Both the position numbers and the translations under genes were made by a program. From the NCBI RefSeq assembly GCF_009917385.1, contig NZ_QWLJ01000012.1, positions 1 through 64,000 on the forward strand: a DNA stretch of 64,000 nt, read 5' to 3'. Below, in pieces: positions 26,277 through 35,738 of the stretch. The stretch is from Roseburia sp. 1XD42-34 (GTDB lineage: Bacteria > Bacillota > Bacilli > Bacillales > Amphibacillaceae). Every line of letters starts with the position of its first letter. The first letter of the stretch is position 1. Below the pieces are notes generated by a model, which was not told where the DNA came from, did no database searches, and worked only from the letters and a program-made list of their open reading frames with translations.

Positions 26277-27002
26277 ATGGAATTGATTAAGGTTCGTAAT
26301 TATGAGGAATTAAGTGAGTATGCTGGGAAATTGGTTCTTGAAAAAGTAAATACACTTGAAAATCCGGTACTTGGCTTGGCAACAGGTTCTACTCCAGAAG
26401 GACTTTATCAGTATTTAATAAACCAGTATAAAGACGGTAAGGTGTCTTTTGAGCATGTGATTACATTTAATCTTGATGAATATGTAGGCTTAGAAAAAGA
26501 TGATATTAATAGCTATCATTACTATATGAATGAAAAGCTGTTTAAACATATTGGCATTCCACGTAATCAAACACACTTACCAGATGGAAACGCACTTGAT
26601 TTAAACGAAGAAGCTACAAATTATGAAAATCGTATCAAACAGGCAGGAAATATTGATTTACAAATACTCGGCCTAGGTCTAAACGGTCATATTGGTTTTA
26701 ATGAACCAGGAACACCTTTTACAAGCAGGACACATATTGTTCAATTGGATGAATCTACGCGTCAAGCTAATGCACGTTTTTTCATATCCATAGACGAGGT
26801 TCCTTCTCAAGCCATTACCATGGGCATTGAAACAATTATGGAAAGCAAACAAATGGTATTGCTTGTGTCAGGGGAAGGAAAAGCGGAGGCGCTGCACCGT
26901 GTTATCAACGGCGAAGTAAGTGAGGAATTTCCTGCATCCATTTTACAAAATCATCCTCATGTAATCATCGTAGCGGATGAAGCGGCATGTAAGTTACTTT
27001 AA
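26277..27002 (+). CDS. nagB: Glucosamine-6-phosphate deaminase
   Basis: A 241-residue enzyme that turns GlcN-6-P into fructose-6-P and ammonia. Motifs are LGLATGSTPEGLY, FNLDEYVGL and GLGLNGHIGFNEPG. The product is a short form lacking the E. coli C-terminal extension, as usual in Bacillus. Its ribosome binding site (AAAGGAGATAAG) lies inside the end of nagA. A strong terminator follows. Together with nagA and anmK it covers much of amino-sugar salvage. Confidence 0.95.
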   Translation: MELIKVRNYEELSEYAGKLVLEKVNTLENPVLGLATGSTPEGLYQYLINQYKDGKVSFEHVITFNLDEYVGLEKDDINSYHYYMNEKLFKHIGIPRNQTHLPDGNALDLNEEATNYENRIKQAGNIDLQILGLGLNGHIGFNEPGTPFTSRTHIVQLDESTRQANARFFISIDEVPSQAITMGIETIMESKQMVLLVSGEGKAEALHRVINGEVSEEFPASILQNHPHVIIVADEAACKLL

Positions 27003-27055
27003 GTGAAATTAGGTTATATGGAAAAGGCAGGAACATAAGCAACTAGTATATAGCA

Positions 27056-27096
27056 AAAGCCGAACAATTAATTATTTATAATTGTTCGGCTTGTTT
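27056..27096 (+). terminator. Terminator after nagAB
   Basis: AAGCCGAACAATT and AATTGTTCGGCTT form a 13-bp stem followed by GTTTGTGTT. Confidence 0.85.
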
Positions 27097-27229
27097 GTGT
27101 TAGATAACATCTACCACCGCGATGCCAAAAAAGCGTTGTTTTCTCAGCTTGTAGTGTTCCTGCAGGTTTAAAACATAGCATATATACCATGGACGATTTA
27201 TTCCGAACATAGGCTACGGTAGCCCCTTC

Positions 27230-27345
27230 ATTATTTGGTGAGCAAAAAAGTGAAGTGAAGAGATAACGACTTCTAAGTCCCAATTTTCAGGTCTTCTCCT
27301 TAAGTAAATAACGGGATATGGACCTGTTAATTGAGATTTGTATAG
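27230..27345 (+). repeat. Diverged family 2 repeat fragment
   Basis: GAGATAACGACTTCTAAGTCC resembles the family 2 middle block (GAGATAACGACACCTAAATG), but the rest has drifted, so the assignment is weak. The spacer 27097-27438 shows nothing else. Confidence 0.3.
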
Positions 27346-27438
27346 TGCCATTTTTATTCAACGGTTTTAGCTATGCCCTAACCACTTTTCCACGATAGAT
27401 TAAGTCTATGGTAATTTAGATAATATTTTTTGTTTGGA

Positions 27439-27640
27439 GATAAGAAAGTATAAAAATTTTGGCTTTGGATACCGATATAACGGAATAGCCACGTCCGGCT
27501 TAAGCCCCAGCAACGAGGCGATTTCACGAATCGCCCTACGATAAGTCATCATTGGTTCGTGCCTCACCATGATTCCTAAAACTTTAGTTGCTTCGTTCCA
27601 TTCGCTACGTTGCTAAACGGGCGCCCTGCGCCTTTGTTCA
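27439..27640 (+). repeat. Family 1 intergenic repeat, copy E (short subtype)
   Basis: It starts GATAAGAAAGTATAAAAAT and contains GGCTTTGGATACCGATATAA, then CGGAATAGCCACGTCCGGCTT, and ends CCCTGCGCCTTTGTTCA. The last three bases (TCA) are the complement of the yvyE stop codon, so the element abuts or overlaps the end of that gene. Confidence 0.85.
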
Positions 27641-28270
27641 TATATCAATTTCTATATAGGTTGTGTCTGTTTCACTTATTTCTGTTTGTGCATTCGTTAG
27701 TTCGATAATAAATGCTTTGAACTCGGATTCAAGCCCGATTTTTACATAGACGTGATAAGAAACTTTGTCCGTATAGTCAATTGCTTGGAGGATATATTCT
27801 GACTGGCGCAGAGCATGTTCTATTTTACCTGATAGTCCGTAATCTGCAGTAATAGTGAATCCTTGCATTCGTTGTCGCTTTACTACGCCAGTCGTTTTGA
27901 TCGCTTGCGCAGTTGTACTTCCATATGCACGAATCAATCCACCTGCACCAAGCTTTATCCCCCCAAAATACCGCGTTACAACAACAGCTGTATCTTTTAG
28001 TTTCTGCTTCTTTAATACTTCTAAAATCGGGACTCCTGCGGTTCCGCTAGGCTCTCCATCATCATTTGCTTTTTGAATTTGGTCGTGTTCACCAATTAAA
28101 TAAGCAGAGCAATTGTGGGTCGCATCATGATGTTTTTTCTTAATTGCGTGAATAAATTCTTGTGCAGCAGCTTCTGTCTCTACTCTTTTAACATAACCAA
28201 TGAAACGGGACTTTTGTATGAGTAATTCATCATGACCCTCGTGTTTCACCGTATAATAACAATCTAGCAA
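27638..28270 (-). CDS. yvyE: YvyE/YigZ (IMPACT) family protein
   Basis: A 210-residue protein of the YigZ/IMPACT family. Signature stretches are IQKSRFIGYVKRVE, HNCSAYLIG, DDGEPSGTAGVPIL and VVVTRYFGGIKLGAGGL. Its biochemical role is unsettled; relatives act in translation-related control or as peptidase-like proteins. The frame is open to 28417, but a TTG at 28270 behind AAGGAGGAAATATAAG gives the family start and length. It is divergent from degS, exactly as yvyE is in B. subtilis. A family 1 repeat begins at its stop codon. Confidence 0.9.
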   Translation of the reverse strand: MLDCYYTVKHEGHDELLIQKSRFIGYVKRVETEAAAQEFIHAIKKKHHDATHNCSAYLIGEHDQIQKANDDGEPSGTAGVPILEVLKKQKLKDTAVVVTRYFGGIKLGAGGLIRAYGSTTAQAIKTTGVVKRQRMQGFTITADYGLSGKIEHALRQSEYILQAIDYTDKVSYHVYVKIGLESEFKAFIIELTNAQTEISETDTTYIEIDI

Positions 28271-28699
28271 CTTATATTTCCTCCTTGGTATTTTGCATGG
28301 TAAAATAATAAATAACCGATTGTAAACTGTTTTGTTCTCCGTATTAACAAACGGCGTATTTATGCTAAAATCTATTGTGTTATATGAAATAATGACATAA
28401 AGTAATAGGATGTTCAATTAGCATTTTATTTATGTTTCATTTTAAAAGGTATGCTTTTAGGTAGCGGGAATTTGGGATATAAAGTAGCTAATTTGAGTTT
28501 CAAGCTGTTATGACAACAACAAGAAACAAGCGAATTACAAATAAATATATAAACTATCTAAGCATATAGGTAGTATAGAATTTAGGCAGTTTAGTAAAAT
28601 TGAGTAAAAAGATGCATTTTATGTCCTTTTTATGTATGCTAAAAGACCCTATAAAAATTATGAAAGTATGCGTATAATTATAACATAGGTTGGTGGGAA
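28271..28699. other. Divergent promoter region between yvyE and degS
   Basis: A perfect -10 (TATAAT, 28673-28678) lies just before the degS ribosome binding site, with no clear -35. No repeat and no small ORF was found. Expression of degSU from an activator-dependent promoter would fit the weak -35. Confidence 0.4.
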
Positions 28700-29842
28700 A
28701 TGATGGCGCAGAGAATTAGTGATAGAGCTTTGGATTATATTATTCATGAAATGATTGAAGTAGTGCAGAATAGTAAAGATGAGATCTTTAACATTAGTGA
28801 AGAAGCTAGAAATGAGCATGAGCATCTCGTAAAAGAATTACAGGATACGAAAGTTAAAGTAGCCCAGCACATCAACGATGGAGACGAATTGGAGCAAAAA
28901 GTTCGCTTTTCCCGTAGACGTCTGGCTGAAGTAAGCAGGTATTTTGATAGATACTCAGAGGTCGAAATACGAGAAGTTTATGAGATGACACATTCTATGC
29001 AAACGAAACTAGCTATGCTGCGTCAGGAAGAGAGTGTATTGCGGGAAAAAAGAGATGATTTAGAACGAAGATTAATTTCTCTCGGACAAACGATTGAACG
29101 AGCAGAGGGTTTAGCTGGTAAGATATCTGTAGTACTTAATTATTTGCACGATGATTTTCAGCAAGTGAATGAAATGCTAGAAGAAGCAAAAGAAAAGCAG
29201 GAGTTTGGCTTGAAAATTATTGAAGCTCAGGAAGAGGAAAGGCGAAAAATTTCCAGAGAAATTCATGATGGTCCAGCACAAATGCTAGCCAATATTCTAC
29301 TCCGCTCTGAACTTGTAGAACGTACTTTTCTTAATCAAGATGTTGAACAGGCACTTGCAGAGATGAAAAGTGTTCGAGAAATGATCCGCTCCTCTTTATA
29401 CGAAGTGAGGAGGATTATTTACGACCTTCGACCAATGGCTTTGGACGATTTAGGATTAATCCCCACCATGAAAAAATATGTAGCGACTGTAGCTGACTAT
29501 AATGAAGTGAAAATTGATTTCCATTCATTTGGTGAAAAAAAGCGATTGCATCAAAAATATGAAATTGCTGTTTTTCGTTTAGTACAAGAAGCTTTACAAA
29601 ATGCAGTAAAGCATGCTGAAGCGTCCTTGATTCAAGTGAAATTAGAGATTGGTAAAAGTGATTTGACCATGGTGATTAAAGATAATGGAATAGGCTTTGA
29701 CCCTTCGATGAAAAGAGATAAGTCGTTTGGATTAATTGGTATGAGAGAAAGAGTAGAGATGCTTGAAGGGGAAATGAAAATTTCGTCCAGTATAGGAAAA
29801 GGAACAACCATTTTTATAAAGGTTCCTTATACGTCTGTATAA
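28700..29842 (+). CDS. degS: DegS cytoplasmic sensor histidine kinase
   Basis: A 380-residue soluble kinase. An N-terminal signal-binding coiled-coil region (about 1-170) leads into the HisKA_3 domain with the phospho-acceptor His189 in REIHDGPAQ. A HATPase domain with VQEALQNAVKHAEAS and DNGIGFD/GMRERVEML follows. DegS phosphorylates DegU to control exoenzymes, motility, competence and matrix genes. The start (ATGATG) follows GGTGGGAA. It is followed by degU after a 220-base spacer. Confidence 0.96.
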   Translation: MMAQRISDRALDYIIHEMIEVVQNSKDEIFNISEEARNEHEHLVKELQDTKVKVAQHINDGDELEQKVRFSRRRLAEVSRYFDRYSEVEIREVYEMTHSMQTKLAMLRQEESVLREKRDDLERRLISLGQTIERAEGLAGKISVVLNYLHDDFQQVNEMLEEAKEKQEFGLKIIEAQEEERRKISREIHDGPAQMLANILLRSELVERTFLNQDVEQALAEMKSVREMIRSSLYEVRRIIYDLRPMALDDLGLIPTMKKYVATVADYNEVKIDFHSFGEKKRLHQKYEIAVFRLVQEALQNAVKHAEASLIQVKLEIGKSDLTMVIKDNGIGFDPSMKRDKSFGLIGMRERVEMLEGEMKISSSIGKGTTIFIKVPYTSV

Positions 29843-30064
29843 CGTTATAATAAAGTAGAAGTGTTTTTATGTTTGGATGAAAGATATTTCACCTTTTATA
29901 ATTAGAATACTTCAAGTCTGGTTATAAGAGGTTAGTTATCTGTAACCTCAAATAAGCTTGTTCCAACGCTTGGTTAAGTCTTTAGAATAAGAAGAATTGG
30001 ATTCTATCATAAAGTAATTTCTGGGGTAATGAAATACATTTTTGATGCAGGAGGAACAAATATA

Positions 30065-30757
30065 ATGAATGAGGAAAGAAAATTACGCATTGTATTAATT
30101 GACGACCATAAATTATTTCGCGAGGGAGTTAAGAGAATCTTAGAATTTGAGCCTTCATTTGAAGTAGTGGCAGAGGGCGATGATGGTTCGATGGCTGCTA
30201 AACTCGTAAAGGAGAACAACCCTGATGTAGTATTAATGGATATTAATATGCCAAATATGAATGGTGTGCAAGCAACTAAAGATCTTGTACGTTATTTTCC
30301 AAATACAAGCGTCATTATCCTTTCCATCCATGACGATGAGAGCTATGTCACTCATGCGCTTAAAACGGGAGCACAAGGCTATTTGTTAAAAGAAATGGAT
30401 TCGGATGCACTTATTGAAGCGATTAAAGTAGTAAGTGATGGCGGGTCTTATCTCCACCCTAAAGTGACACATAACTTAGTAATGGAGTATCGCAGACTAG
30501 CAAAGGATAATATCTCCTCTCTTTCGGAAAGTGGAATTGAATATCGACAACCGCTTCATTTATTGACTAAAAGAGAATGCCAAGTGCTCCAATTATTGGC
30601 AGATGGCAAGAGTAACCGTGCGGTAGCTGAAACTTTATATATTAGTGAAAAAACAGTAAAAAACCATGTTAGTAATATTTTGCAAAAAATGAATGTTAAT
30701 GATAGAACTCAAGCTGTAGTTGCTGCTATCCGTAAAGGATGGGTAGAAGTAATTTAA
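30065..30757 (+). CDS. degU: DegU response regulator
   Basis: A 230-residue NarL/FixJ-type regulator. The receiver domain has the acidic pair DD (13-14), the phospho-acceptor Asp59 ([10 protein letters not shown]) and Lys in LLKEMD. The C-terminal LuxR-type HTH contains [18 protein letters not shown] and [17 protein letters not shown]. DegU integrates motility, competence and degradative enzyme synthesis. The in-frame ATG at 30029 has no ribosome binding site; 30065 follows GGAGGAAC. Confidence 0.96.
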   Translation: MNEERKLRIVLIDDHKLFREGVKRILEFEPSFEVVAEGDDGSMAAKLVKENNPDVVLMDINMPNMNGVQATKDLVRYFPNTSVIILSIHDDESYVTHALKTGAQGYLLKEMDSDALIEAIKVVSDGGSYLHPKVTHNLVMEYRRLAKDNISSLSESGIEYRQPLHLLTKRECQVLQLLADGKSNRAVAETLYISEKTVKNHVSNILQKMNVNDRTQAVVAAIRKGWVEVI

Positions 30758-30804
30758 ACTAATCTACGCGGCGGAGGCATTTGCTGCAAATATCATATAT
30801 AGCT

Positions 30805-30844
30805 TTAAAAAAATGCTGCTTCTATATGGAGGTGGCATTTTTTG
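30805..30844 (+). terminator. Probable terminator after degU
   Basis: AAAAAATGC(TG) pairs with (TG)GCATTTTTT across a loop of about 15 bases, ending in a T-run. Confidence 0.6.
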
Positions 30845-30852
30845 TTCAGAGA

Positions 30853-30920
30853 GATAAGAAAGTATAAAACTTGTTACTTTGGGATACCGATATAACGGAA
30901 TAGTCACATCCGGCATGTGT
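30853..30920 (+). repeat. Family 1 intergenic repeat, copy F (5' fragment only)
   Basis: GATAAGAAAGTATAAAAC, then GGGATACCGATATAACGGAA and TAGTCACATCCGGC match the 5' third of copies A, E and G. The rest of the element is missing, and family 2 copy d begins a few dozen bases later. Confidence 0.75.
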
Positions 30921-30954
30921 TGGCCAAACTTATTTTTCTTAACATTTAAGGAAC

Positions 30955-31118
30955 AATAAGACTCCTACTGCAGTATGGAACACCAGTGATGAAACAAGCC
31001 TGAGCGAGAAACAAAAACAAATCAAAGTTGTTGTTAGATCATACCATACGGTTAATAATCCGCGGTGGGAGGAATAAAAGTCGTATGGATGGAAGATTCC
31101 CTTTAAAGGAGTGAAATG
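30955..31118 (+). repeat. Family 2 intergenic repeat, copy d
   Basis: AAGACTCCTACTGCAGTATG opens the copy; TTAATAATCCGCGGTGGGAG, GGAAGATTCCCTTTAAAGGA and GTGAAATGAA match the 3' half of the family. The middle has diverged. Confidence 0.6.
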
Positions 31119-31332
31119 AAAGCAGTTGATCAGCTATTATTCTTAAGCATTGTTTCAAAGCTAATGTAATATAAATGGAAGATCTTAAGGTGAGAGCAAA
31201 TTCCGTAAATACTTGATAGAGTAATTGATTTCATGTAAAACATGCAATTTTTATTTTTTTCATGTAGAATATAGTAGGATTGTTATATGAAAATATCAAA
31301 AGCAGAGAATATGGAAAGAGGAGAAGGTTTGC

Positions 31333-32175
31333 ATGAAAGTTGCTGTAATGACAGACAGCACCGCTTATATACCGAAAGAAATACGCGATAAGTATGATAT
31401 ATATATGGTGCCTTTAAGTGTCCAATTTGCTAATGCTTCTTACCAGGAAGAAATTGATATTACGACGAATGAATTTTATCAAAAATTAACTGATATAAAA
31501 GAGTTACCAAAAACCTCACAACCATCGATCGGGTACATTACTAGTTTACTAGAGGAGATAGCTAAAGATTATGATGCAGTTGTCTCTGTTCATCTTTCCA
31601 GTGGAATTAGTGGTACGTACCAGGCTGTAGTGAGCGCTGGTGAAATGGTAGATGGAATTGATGTTTATGCTTATGATTCTGAAATAAGCTGTATGGCGCA
31701 AGGTTTTTATGTGTTAGAAGCGGTAGATATGGTGAGGAATGGAAAGCTTCCTGACGAAATTATCCAGCGCTTCGATGAAATGAAGCAAACGATGCGTGGT
31801 TATTTTATGGTTGATGATTTGAGTAATTTGCACCGCGGTGGACGACTAAATGGTGCTCAAGCAATAGTAGGGAGCATGTTGCAAGTGAAACCGATTCTTC
31901 ATTTTGTAGATAAGGTAATTGTTCCTTTTGAGAAAATTCGCACAAAGAAAAAAGCTCTTCAACGAATACTTGATTTATTGGAAGCTGATGCGTCTGAAGG
32001 ACATCCGTTGAAAGTGGCCTTTATTCATGCGAATAATGAATCTGCTGCAATAGATTTACAACAACGTTTTTTAGAAAAACATCCTGACACTGATACAAGT
32101 ATTAGTTATTTTGGACCTGTAATTGGTACACATCTTGGAGAAGGTGCACTAGGTGTGACGTGGTATAAAAAATAG
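31333..32175 (+). CDS. DegV family fatty acid-binding protein
   Basis: A 280-residue DegV domain protein. Typical motifs are VAVMTDSTAYIPKE, the ligand-contacting HLSSGISGTYQA, and DLSNLHRGGRLNGAQA. Family members bind a fatty acid; in Firmicutes FakB-type members present it to FakA kinase. The start follows AAAGAGGAGAAGG. It occupies the place of yviA in B. subtilis. The next gene there would be comFA, but here an 11.6-kb accessory block intervenes. Confidence 0.93.
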   Translation: MKVAVMTDSTAYIPKEIRDKYDIYMVPLSVQFANASYQEEIDITTNEFYQKLTDIKELPKTSQPSIGYITSLLEEIAKDYDAVVSVHLSSGISGTYQAVVSAGEMVDGIDVYAYDSEISCMAQGFYVLEAVDMVRNGKLPDEIIQRFDEMKQTMRGYFMVDDLSNLHRGGRLNGAQAIVGSMLQVKPILHFVDKVIVPFEKIRTKKKALQRILDLLEADASEGHPLKVAFIHANNESAAIDLQQRFLEKHPDTDTSISYFGPVIGTHLGEGALGVTWYKK

Positions 32176-32229
32176 AGCATTCTGAAACCGAGTCCTCTAT
32201 GAACCAATTGTTTTTTTATTATACTGCTT

Positions 32230-32279
32230 CTATGGAGCATGTTATAAGGCCCGTGATAAGGAGGGCCTTAACTCCATAG
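32230..32279. repeat. Nested hairpin after degV
   Basis: CTATGGAG/CTCCATAG forms the outer stem and AAGGCCC/GGGCCTT the inner stem. No T-run follows, so it may be a processing or stability element rather than a terminator. Confidence 0.45.
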
Positions 32280-32374
32280 GTAACTAACATTCATTTAATA
32301 GTTTAGTTTGAGATCTGTTAGCTCTTTATCCAATCTTTCTTGCGTTAAAAAAGACGGCCAAGGAAAGGATATTG

Positions 32375-32855
32375 AAACTAATTTTTTCCATATATTTTAA
32401 TATAACCCTCAAGTAGTAATACTTCGATAGCTTTCTACAAGAATACGTAAAAGAAAAAGCACTCAGCTAATATAATCCTTCTGGAAGGCATATCAACACG
32501 TAGTGAGGATCCAGTAGTAAAATCTACCAATATTCCCTACTGCTACACTAACTCAAAATAGCACGAATCATAGCAAGTCGAGATGGGACTTACTCCTATA
32601 GAAAACCAAACGAGCGTTCAGTTGTAGTACGAACAGAGTACATACAAAATATAGATTTTTGGCGATGGTAAGTAACTATGATTTTATTGGCTGTAAACCA
32701 TGTTAGTGCTAAAGAAGGGAATTGGGACATAAACGAGAGTGTTAACATCTAAAAAGAGCATTTATATCTTGGTAAATTCGAGTACTACTGATTACTTCTC
32801 CATCTAAAGCAATTACCTCAGCAAACATAGTAATATTTCTCTGCTTTGGGATTAA
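32375..32855 (-). pseudogene. Decayed YhgE gene remnant
   Basis: The stretch matches the 3' part of the intact yhgE-like gene at 38668-41169 block by block in the same order. AATACGTAAAAG, ATAATCCTTCTGGAAGG(C)ATATCAAC, ACCAATATT, GTAAACCATG and GCAAACATAGTAATATTT correspond to 38840-39360. Many indels and stops destroy the frame, and a large interior part is missing. It lies in minus orientation upstream of the LuxR regulator, mirroring the second locus, where yhgE is intact and the regulator is decayed. Confidence 0.8.
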
Positions 32856-32979
32856 CACTACTTCATTTACTTCTCATCTGCTCACAAACCTTCCTGTATG
32901 ATTTGTAAATGCTAGGTACATCACCAACCTCCTATTATCCAACACCCATACCAACTTTAATCCACTCCTTTTAATTCAT

Positions 32980-33065
32980 AAAACCAACGTTGTATCCCTT
33001 TTTATTTTCTGATAGTATGATAATAGTTATAGTACAGAGGTGGATATGATGACCTGTTGTATAAA
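32980..33065. repeat. Duplicated segment shared with 42600-42690
   Basis: TTTTATTTTCTGATAGTATG, then ATAGTTATAGTACAGA and CCTGTTGTA match the stretch upstream of the LPNTA surface gene (TTTTCATTTTCTGCTAATGC, CAGTTATAGTACAGA, CCTGTTGTAA). It is part of the same ancestral duplication as the yhgE remnant. Confidence 0.65.
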
Positions 33066-33296
33066 AGAACTTTGAATTGCTACGTTTTCATCAATTTTTA
33101 AAGAAATGCTTGTTTTATGTTTTACAAAGCGATCATCGCTTAGTAAAAGAAAGCTAGATCTTAATCTAAAAAAACAAAGAAGAGGAGGGGGGAGCTCAAA
33201 GCTAATAATTAATAAACCACATATTAAAAAACGGAATAAAATTAGGATATTCACTGTAAGGGGTTGTTTTATTTAAAGAACGTTTTTTCTTTAAGA

Positions 33297-33473
33297 GATA
33301 AGAAAGTATGAAAATTTTGGCATTGGGATAACGATATAACGGAATAGTCACGTCCGGATCCATCGCCCTCCGATAAGTCATTATTGGTTCGTATCCTCAC
33401 CATGATTCCTAAAACTTTAGTTGATTCACTCCAGTCGCTGCGTTGCTAACCGGGCGCCCTCCGCCTTTGTGCG
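33297..33473 (+). repeat. Family 1 intergenic repeat, copy G (short subtype)
   Basis: It begins GATAAGAAAGTATGAAAAT, contains GGGATAACGATATAACGGAA and CACGTCCGG, and ends CCGGGCGCCCTCCGCCTTTG. The middle hairpin block is partly deleted. Confidence 0.8.
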
Positions 33474-33680
33474 TGAAACAGCTATAATGGAAGATATACT
33501 TGAAAATGTAGCTATGTCGCTATCGGTTTACTTATCCTTGCAAAAGAAAAATGATTTTTTTAGTTATCGTAGTATCAGGATAAATACTAATCCGTATAAG
33601 CTTTAGTTGAAGAAGCTAAAAAACTCCATGATGGTTGGGAAAGGTAAGTTAATTGATGAAAAGGAAGGGGAGAACGTTTC

Positions 33681-35183
33681 ATGACATTGACTTTAGACCA
33701 CTATCTAGACTCCTTATTTCATCACGGACTAGACATCATGCGGGAAAATGAAAAAGCGATACAACATAATTGGGAACAAGTACAACATTATTTTAAACAT
33801 ACAGGTAAAAAAATCGCAAGCACTATAGTAATATCCGTTAAAATTTTTTCGGAAATTATTTTTAATCATCCCTATGATAAAGAAACAATTATGAACCAGT
33901 TGCGGGACGCTTGGAATAAAGAAATAGGGAATAATCTATGGAACCAATTCACATTGTCATTGTTGGAAAATTCAGTTTACCAGGCTGCCAAAGTAAATAA
34001 GGATAATAATTATAATGATCATCAAGCAATTCAATATGTGTTTACTAAAATAAATGAGCATATTCTTACAGGAAAGTTAGAGCACTTATACACAATGGAC
34101 ACTTTCTTAAAACACCTGGTTGTTTCTGAACAGCTACCAATTGAGTGGATAGCAGTTGTCGCAAGAAAAGGCAATAGATTTTACGTGGACAAATGGTTCA
34201 ATCAATATCAATGTTTATTAAACAAGTATGATAATCTTGCAGCAGATACTATATTTGATGTAATGGAACAGCTATTGGGGTGTATTACTCATTCAGTAGA
34301 TAAAAGTGTGATGACGATTCCATTTGAAAATATGACTTTATTATTGTGTACGGACAAACATTGCACGGGACATATTGTTCCTTTTATCCATCACGCTCTG
34401 TATCTTTTTCAAAGTAGCAAAACAATTTTAAACATAACCCAGCAAGAACAGCGGTGGAAGGATTCTGTTATTATGTTTTATGAATCTATTATGCAGGCTA
34501 AAACATTGAAAGAGGCATTGGAGTTGGTAACAAAAGGGTTTACAGATTATTTACCGTTTGAGCGTTGCGGGATTTTTTCCTATTCCCCCAACGATGAGAT
34601 TGGGATTGGTTTATCTGGTCATCGCTTCAATATAAAAGCCATTCAAGAAATAGCTGAAGATGTACGTAATTTCCCGCTCATTCATAATGGTTTAGAGCTG
34701 TTGCAGTTGCTCGGAAACGGAATAAAGTTTTTGCAGCCACTTTATATTTCCGATGCCAAAAACAGTTTTCCAATTCGATATATCCAGCAATTTCAATTAA
34801 AATCCGTAGTTGTGGCGCCAATTTTCAAGGCTTCTCACCATGAATTAATTGGAGCAGCTATTTTGGACCAAGGAGCCAATAAACATTTCGCCATGTCACA
34901 AGATACGTATAAGGCGTTGATTAAGTTTGGACAAAGTGCAGGAGAAATTATTGGCAAATTTAAAAATAATTTCAATTACTTAAACCAATCTCTTCAGCTG
35001 TCATCAAGAGAAATTGAAGTTTTAACATTAATGGCAGAAGGAGAATCTACAAGTAGCGCTGCTGACAAGCTACATTTAAGTGAGTATACAGTAAGGGATT
35101 ATATTACAAAAATTATGCAAAAAATGAAAGCGAAGAACCGAACAGAAGCAGTGGCCTATGCAATAAGACAGGGAATTATTTAA
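33681..35183 (+). CDS. GAF-containing LuxR-type transcription regulator
   Basis: A 500-residue regulator. A long N-terminal part of unknown fold (1-250) is followed by a GAF-like sensory domain (about 270-425; TDYLPFERCGIFSYS, VVVAPIFKASHHELIGAAIL) and a C-terminal LuxR HTH (about 435-495; SSREIEVLTLMAEGESTSSA, LSEYTVRDYITKIMQKM). There is no receiver Asp motif, so it is not a classical response regulator. The start follows AAGGAAGGGGAG. A decayed copy of its HTH end lies at 42861-43022 next to the intact yhgE, so the latter may be its target. Confidence 0.85.
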   Translation: MTLTLDHYLDSLFHHGLDIMRENEKAIQHNWEQVQHYFKHTGKKIASTIVISVKIFSEIIFNHPYDKETIMNQLRDAWNKEIGNNLWNQFTLSLLENSVYQAAKVNKDNNYNDHQAIQYVFTKINEHILTGKLEHLYTMDTFLKHLVVSEQLPIEWIAVVARKGNRFYVDKWFNQYQCLLNKYDNLAADTIFDVMEQLLGCITHSVDKSVMTIPFENMTLLLCTDKHCTGHIVPFIHHALYLFQSSKTILNITQQEQRWKDSVIMFYESIMQAKTLKEALELVTKGFTDYLPFERCGIFSYSPNDEIGIGLSGHRFNIKAIQEIAEDVRNFPLIHNGLELLQLLGNGIKFLQPLYISDAKNSFPIRYIQQFQLKSVVVAPIFKASHHELIGAAILDQGANKHFAMSQDTYKALIKFGQSAGEIIGKFKNNFNYLNQSLQLSSREIEVLTLMAEGESTSSAADKLHLSEYTVRDYITKIMQKMKAKNRTEAVAYAIRQGII

Positions 35184-35302
35184 ACACCCTTTTTTGGAGG
35201 ACAAAGAAAGCAAGATAAAAAGGTGCATTTCTTCTATTTCCTTCTTTTTTTGTAAGGCACGAAAAACTTCCAACTTCAAGGATTGCAGGTAACGTGAATT
35301 AG

Positions 35303-35389
35303 CCCTCCGAAGAAAACGGGTAGGGGTACGAGAAAAAGTGTTTTCTCAAAGCTACCCGATATGTTAACGCTCTGTTCTTCTTCGAGGGG
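35303..35389. other. Three-tier stem-loop, possible structured RNA
   Basis: CCCTCCGAAGAA pairs imperfectly with TTCTTCGAGGGG. Inside it CGGGTAG pairs with CTACCCG, and inside that GAGAAAA pairs with TTTTCTC over the loop AGTG. I match it to no known RNA class. It directly precedes family 1 copy H and may belong to it. Confidence 0.5.
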
Positions 35390-35405
35390 AAATTGCTTCT
35401 TGTAC

Positions 35406-35623
35406 GGTAACGTCCCGCTTAAGCGCCCAGCAACTAGACGACTTCACGAAGGCGCCTTTCGATAATAAGTCAACATCGGTCCGTGGTTTAAAAGGAAGGC
35501 CGACTAAATAAGGGCTTGCCGCTCAGGCGTTGCATGCTCCTGTTGTAGGAGCATGCTTCCTAAAACTTTCGTTGCTTCGTTCCAGTCGCTACGTTGCTAA
35601 ACGGGCGTCCTGCGCCTTTGTTC
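35406..35623 (+). repeat. Family 1 intergenic repeat, copy H (long subtype)
   Basis: It contains CGTCCCGCTTAAGCGCCCAG, AAAAGGAAGGCCGACTAAAT, GGGCTTGCCGCTC, CCTAAAACTTTCGTTGCTTC and the terminal CGTCCTGCGCCTTTGTTC. The 5' GATAAGAAAGTAT start is missing. Confidence 0.85.
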
Positions 35624-35738
35624 CTAGAAAAGTATATCGAGTGAGTGTAGGGTATAAAATGACAAACAATATTTCCTGTCCGCAGGATAAGCGCGATGAG
35701 CTAGGTGAGAAAAAAGATTACTTCCAGATAAGGTATCG

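Noticed and set aside
30853..31118. Insertion sequence
   Set aside because: No transposase frame, no terminal inverted repeats or target duplications could be identified around the repeats.
33027..33606. Short frames in the spacer before the LuxR regulator
   Set aside because: They overlap duplicated debris and family 1 copy G; no initiation signals.
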